Position numbers and translations under genes: made by a program. Under the pieces are notes generated by a model. It saw only the letters and a list, made by a program, of their open reading frames with translations, was not told the DNA's origin and searched no databases. Positions 63,247 through 64,000 of a stretch of DNA of 64,000 bases are shown here, piece after piece. Source of the DNA: Pusillimonas sp. TS35 (lineage in GTDB: Bacteria; Pseudomonadota; Gammaproteobacteria; Burkholderiales; Burkholderiaceae_B); assembly GCF_009857885.1 (NCBI RefSeq), contig NZ_WWER01000008.1:124001-188000 (forward strand), in the 5' to 3' direction. Every line of letters begins with the position of its first letter. Position 1 is the stretch's first letter.

Positions 63247-63840
63247 TCACCGAGCCTGTTCGGGCGGCGGCGCAACGGGATACGTGCGGTCCAGCGCCAG
63301 CAGGTACTGCACCAAATCCAACGCTTCCTGGCGCGCCACCACCACTTTGCCCGGTGGTTCGTAGCCCGGCGGAAGGTTCACTACCTTGTCGCCGGCCTCG
63401 GCCTTGTCCTTGATCTCGAAAAGAAAGGGGTAAGAAGGCATGATGCTGCCGGGTGTATAAGCACGCGGTTGATAAAGGTGCCCGAGGTTCCAGTCCACAC
63501 TGGGCTGGCGCGCACCGATGTTCAGCAGATCGGGCCCCGTACGCATGGTGCCCAGCAAGTGCGGATGATCATAGTAATAATCGCCCGCCACGGGTGCGCG
63601 CCCCCAGCCGCGTGCAAAATCGGGGGCCTGCTGCTGCGCGCGGGGCTGCTGGGTATGGCAGTACACGCAGCCGTTATCGATGTATTGCTGCCGCCCGCGC
63701 AATTGTTGCGAGGTATAAGGCTTGAGGCTTGGCGACGGCTGCACATCCGACAACTGCATATACGGCAGCACGACCAGCGTGGCGGTGGCCAGCGCCAACG
63801 TGACCATGGCGCCGCTCAACAGTTTGTATTCGCTTTCCAT
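63247..63840 (-). CDS. CcoO-like monoheme cytochrome c subunit
   Basis: 197 residues. N-terminal anchor (LLSGAMVTLALATATLVVLPY, 8-28), then SQQLRGRQQYIDNGCVYCHTQQPRA with the heme site CVYCH at 58-62. GTMRTGPDLLNIGARQPSVDWNLGHLYQPRAYTPGSIMPSYPFLF contains the CcoO-type SIMPSYPFL with the axial Met (cited for that part). It carries electrons to the CcoN-like subunit. Slightly shorter than typical CcoO (about 200-240). Starts 3 bases after the CcoN-like stop. Confidence 0.92.
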   Translation of the reverse strand: MESEYKLLSGAMVTLALATATLVVLPYMQLSDVQPSPSLKPYTSQQLRGRQQYIDNGCVYCHTQQPRAQQQAPDFARGWGRAPVAGDYYYDHPHLLGTMRTGPDLLNIGARQPSVDWNLGHLYQPRAYTPGSIMPSYPFLFEIKDKAEAGDKVVNLPPGYEPPGKVVVARQEALDLVQYLLALDRTYPVAPPPEQAR

Positions 63841-63843
63841 AAA

Positions 63844-64000
63844 TCAGACTTCCTGAGGAGCGATGGCCTGCGGCACCCGGCCGGATTGATGAAACAGCGC
63901 CGGGCCGACGCGCTTGCGGCCGTAGCGCAGCGCCATGGTGCCGAAGTGCAAGGCAAACACCAGATGGCCCAGCGTCATGAGGCTGCCACCCACGGTGCGC
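63844..64000 (-). CDS. CcoN-like heme-copper oxidase subunit I, C-terminal fragment
   Basis: Only the last 51 residues are in the window; the gene runs off the right edge. RTVGGSLMTLGHLVFALHFGTM is the end of the last transmembrane helix in CcoN, followed by a basic cytosolic tail ending in PQEV and TGA at 63844-63846. The active-site His residues are outside. The identity follows from this helix and from the CcoO-like gene 3 bases downstream. Confidence 0.8.
   Translation of the reverse strand, partial: RTVGGSLMTLGHLVFALHFGTMALRYGRKRVGPALFHQSGRVPQAIAPQEV

Overview
The window looks like a chromosomal segment of a GC-rich betaproteobacterium, most likely Burkholderiales near Alcaligenaceae (Bordetella, Achromobacter, Pusillimonas type). 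This rests on the codon usage, the double-length UvrA next to pabB/pabC, an NAD-linked fds formate dehydrogenase, a homogentisate cluster with a DUF2783 protein, and the form of the surface-glycan genes. Family names come from recognising conserved motifs by eye; no search was run. I saw no CRISPR array, rRNA, tRNA, complete insertion sequence or prophage.

Layout. 1-5750: end of minD, minE, a glycine-zipper lipoprotein, an isochorismatase-type hydrolase, ettA, an acidic-tailed orphan, a GT2 glycosyltransferase and a 42-residue basic protein with its own terminator. 6007-14045: a fused tandem UvrA followed closely by pabB, then pabC. 14159-21213: tcdA, a ChaC-type cyclotransferase, pdxH, a flavin reductase, an LhgO-like oxidase, purU and ggt. 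21372-25483: a LysR regulator divergent from a TPP enzyme and glutaryl-CoA dehydrogenase. 25545-33832: mobA and moaA (molybdenum cofactor) divergent from fdsG-fdsB-fdsA-fdhD-fdsD, so cofactor supply and the Mo enzyme that needs it sit together. 33938-35518: a universal stress protein with a putative FNR box, a TIGR01244-type phosphatase and a GNAT acetyltransferase. 35672-37889: a nitric-oxide operon (group III truncated globin, NnrS, NsrR) with a near-canonical NsrR operator over its promoter. 37890-38784: a gene-free stretch of heptamer repeats and long REP-like repeats.

38785-44745 is a homogentisate/tyrosine catabolic cluster (MBL-fold protein, FAD monooxygenase, DUF2783, hmgA, fahA). After a GlcD-like FAD dehydrogenase and a phosphomannomutase/phosphoglucomutase comes a leftward surface-polysaccharide operon (59777 to 48072): WecA/WbpL-like initiating transferase, UDP-HexNAc dehydrogenase and epimerase (WbpO/WbpP type), MurJ/Wzx-like flippase, GT4, AsnB-type amidotransferase, GT4, and a protein made of two fused GT4 enzymes. 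The gene set resembles O-antigen loci that make amidated N-acetyl-hexosaminuronic acid.

Upstream of that operon, 59825-60021 carries what I judge the most novel item: on the minus strand, a good sigma70 promoter, a three-way-junction RNA, a hairpin whose loop copies the anti-Shine-Dalgarno tail of 16S rRNA, and a strong intrinsic terminator just before the first glycan gene. It is either a small RNA or an attenuating leader. The window ends with coq7 and the distal part of a non-canonical cbb3-type oxidase operon (CcoN-like, CcoO-like, mono-heme c, SCO protein, membrane protein).
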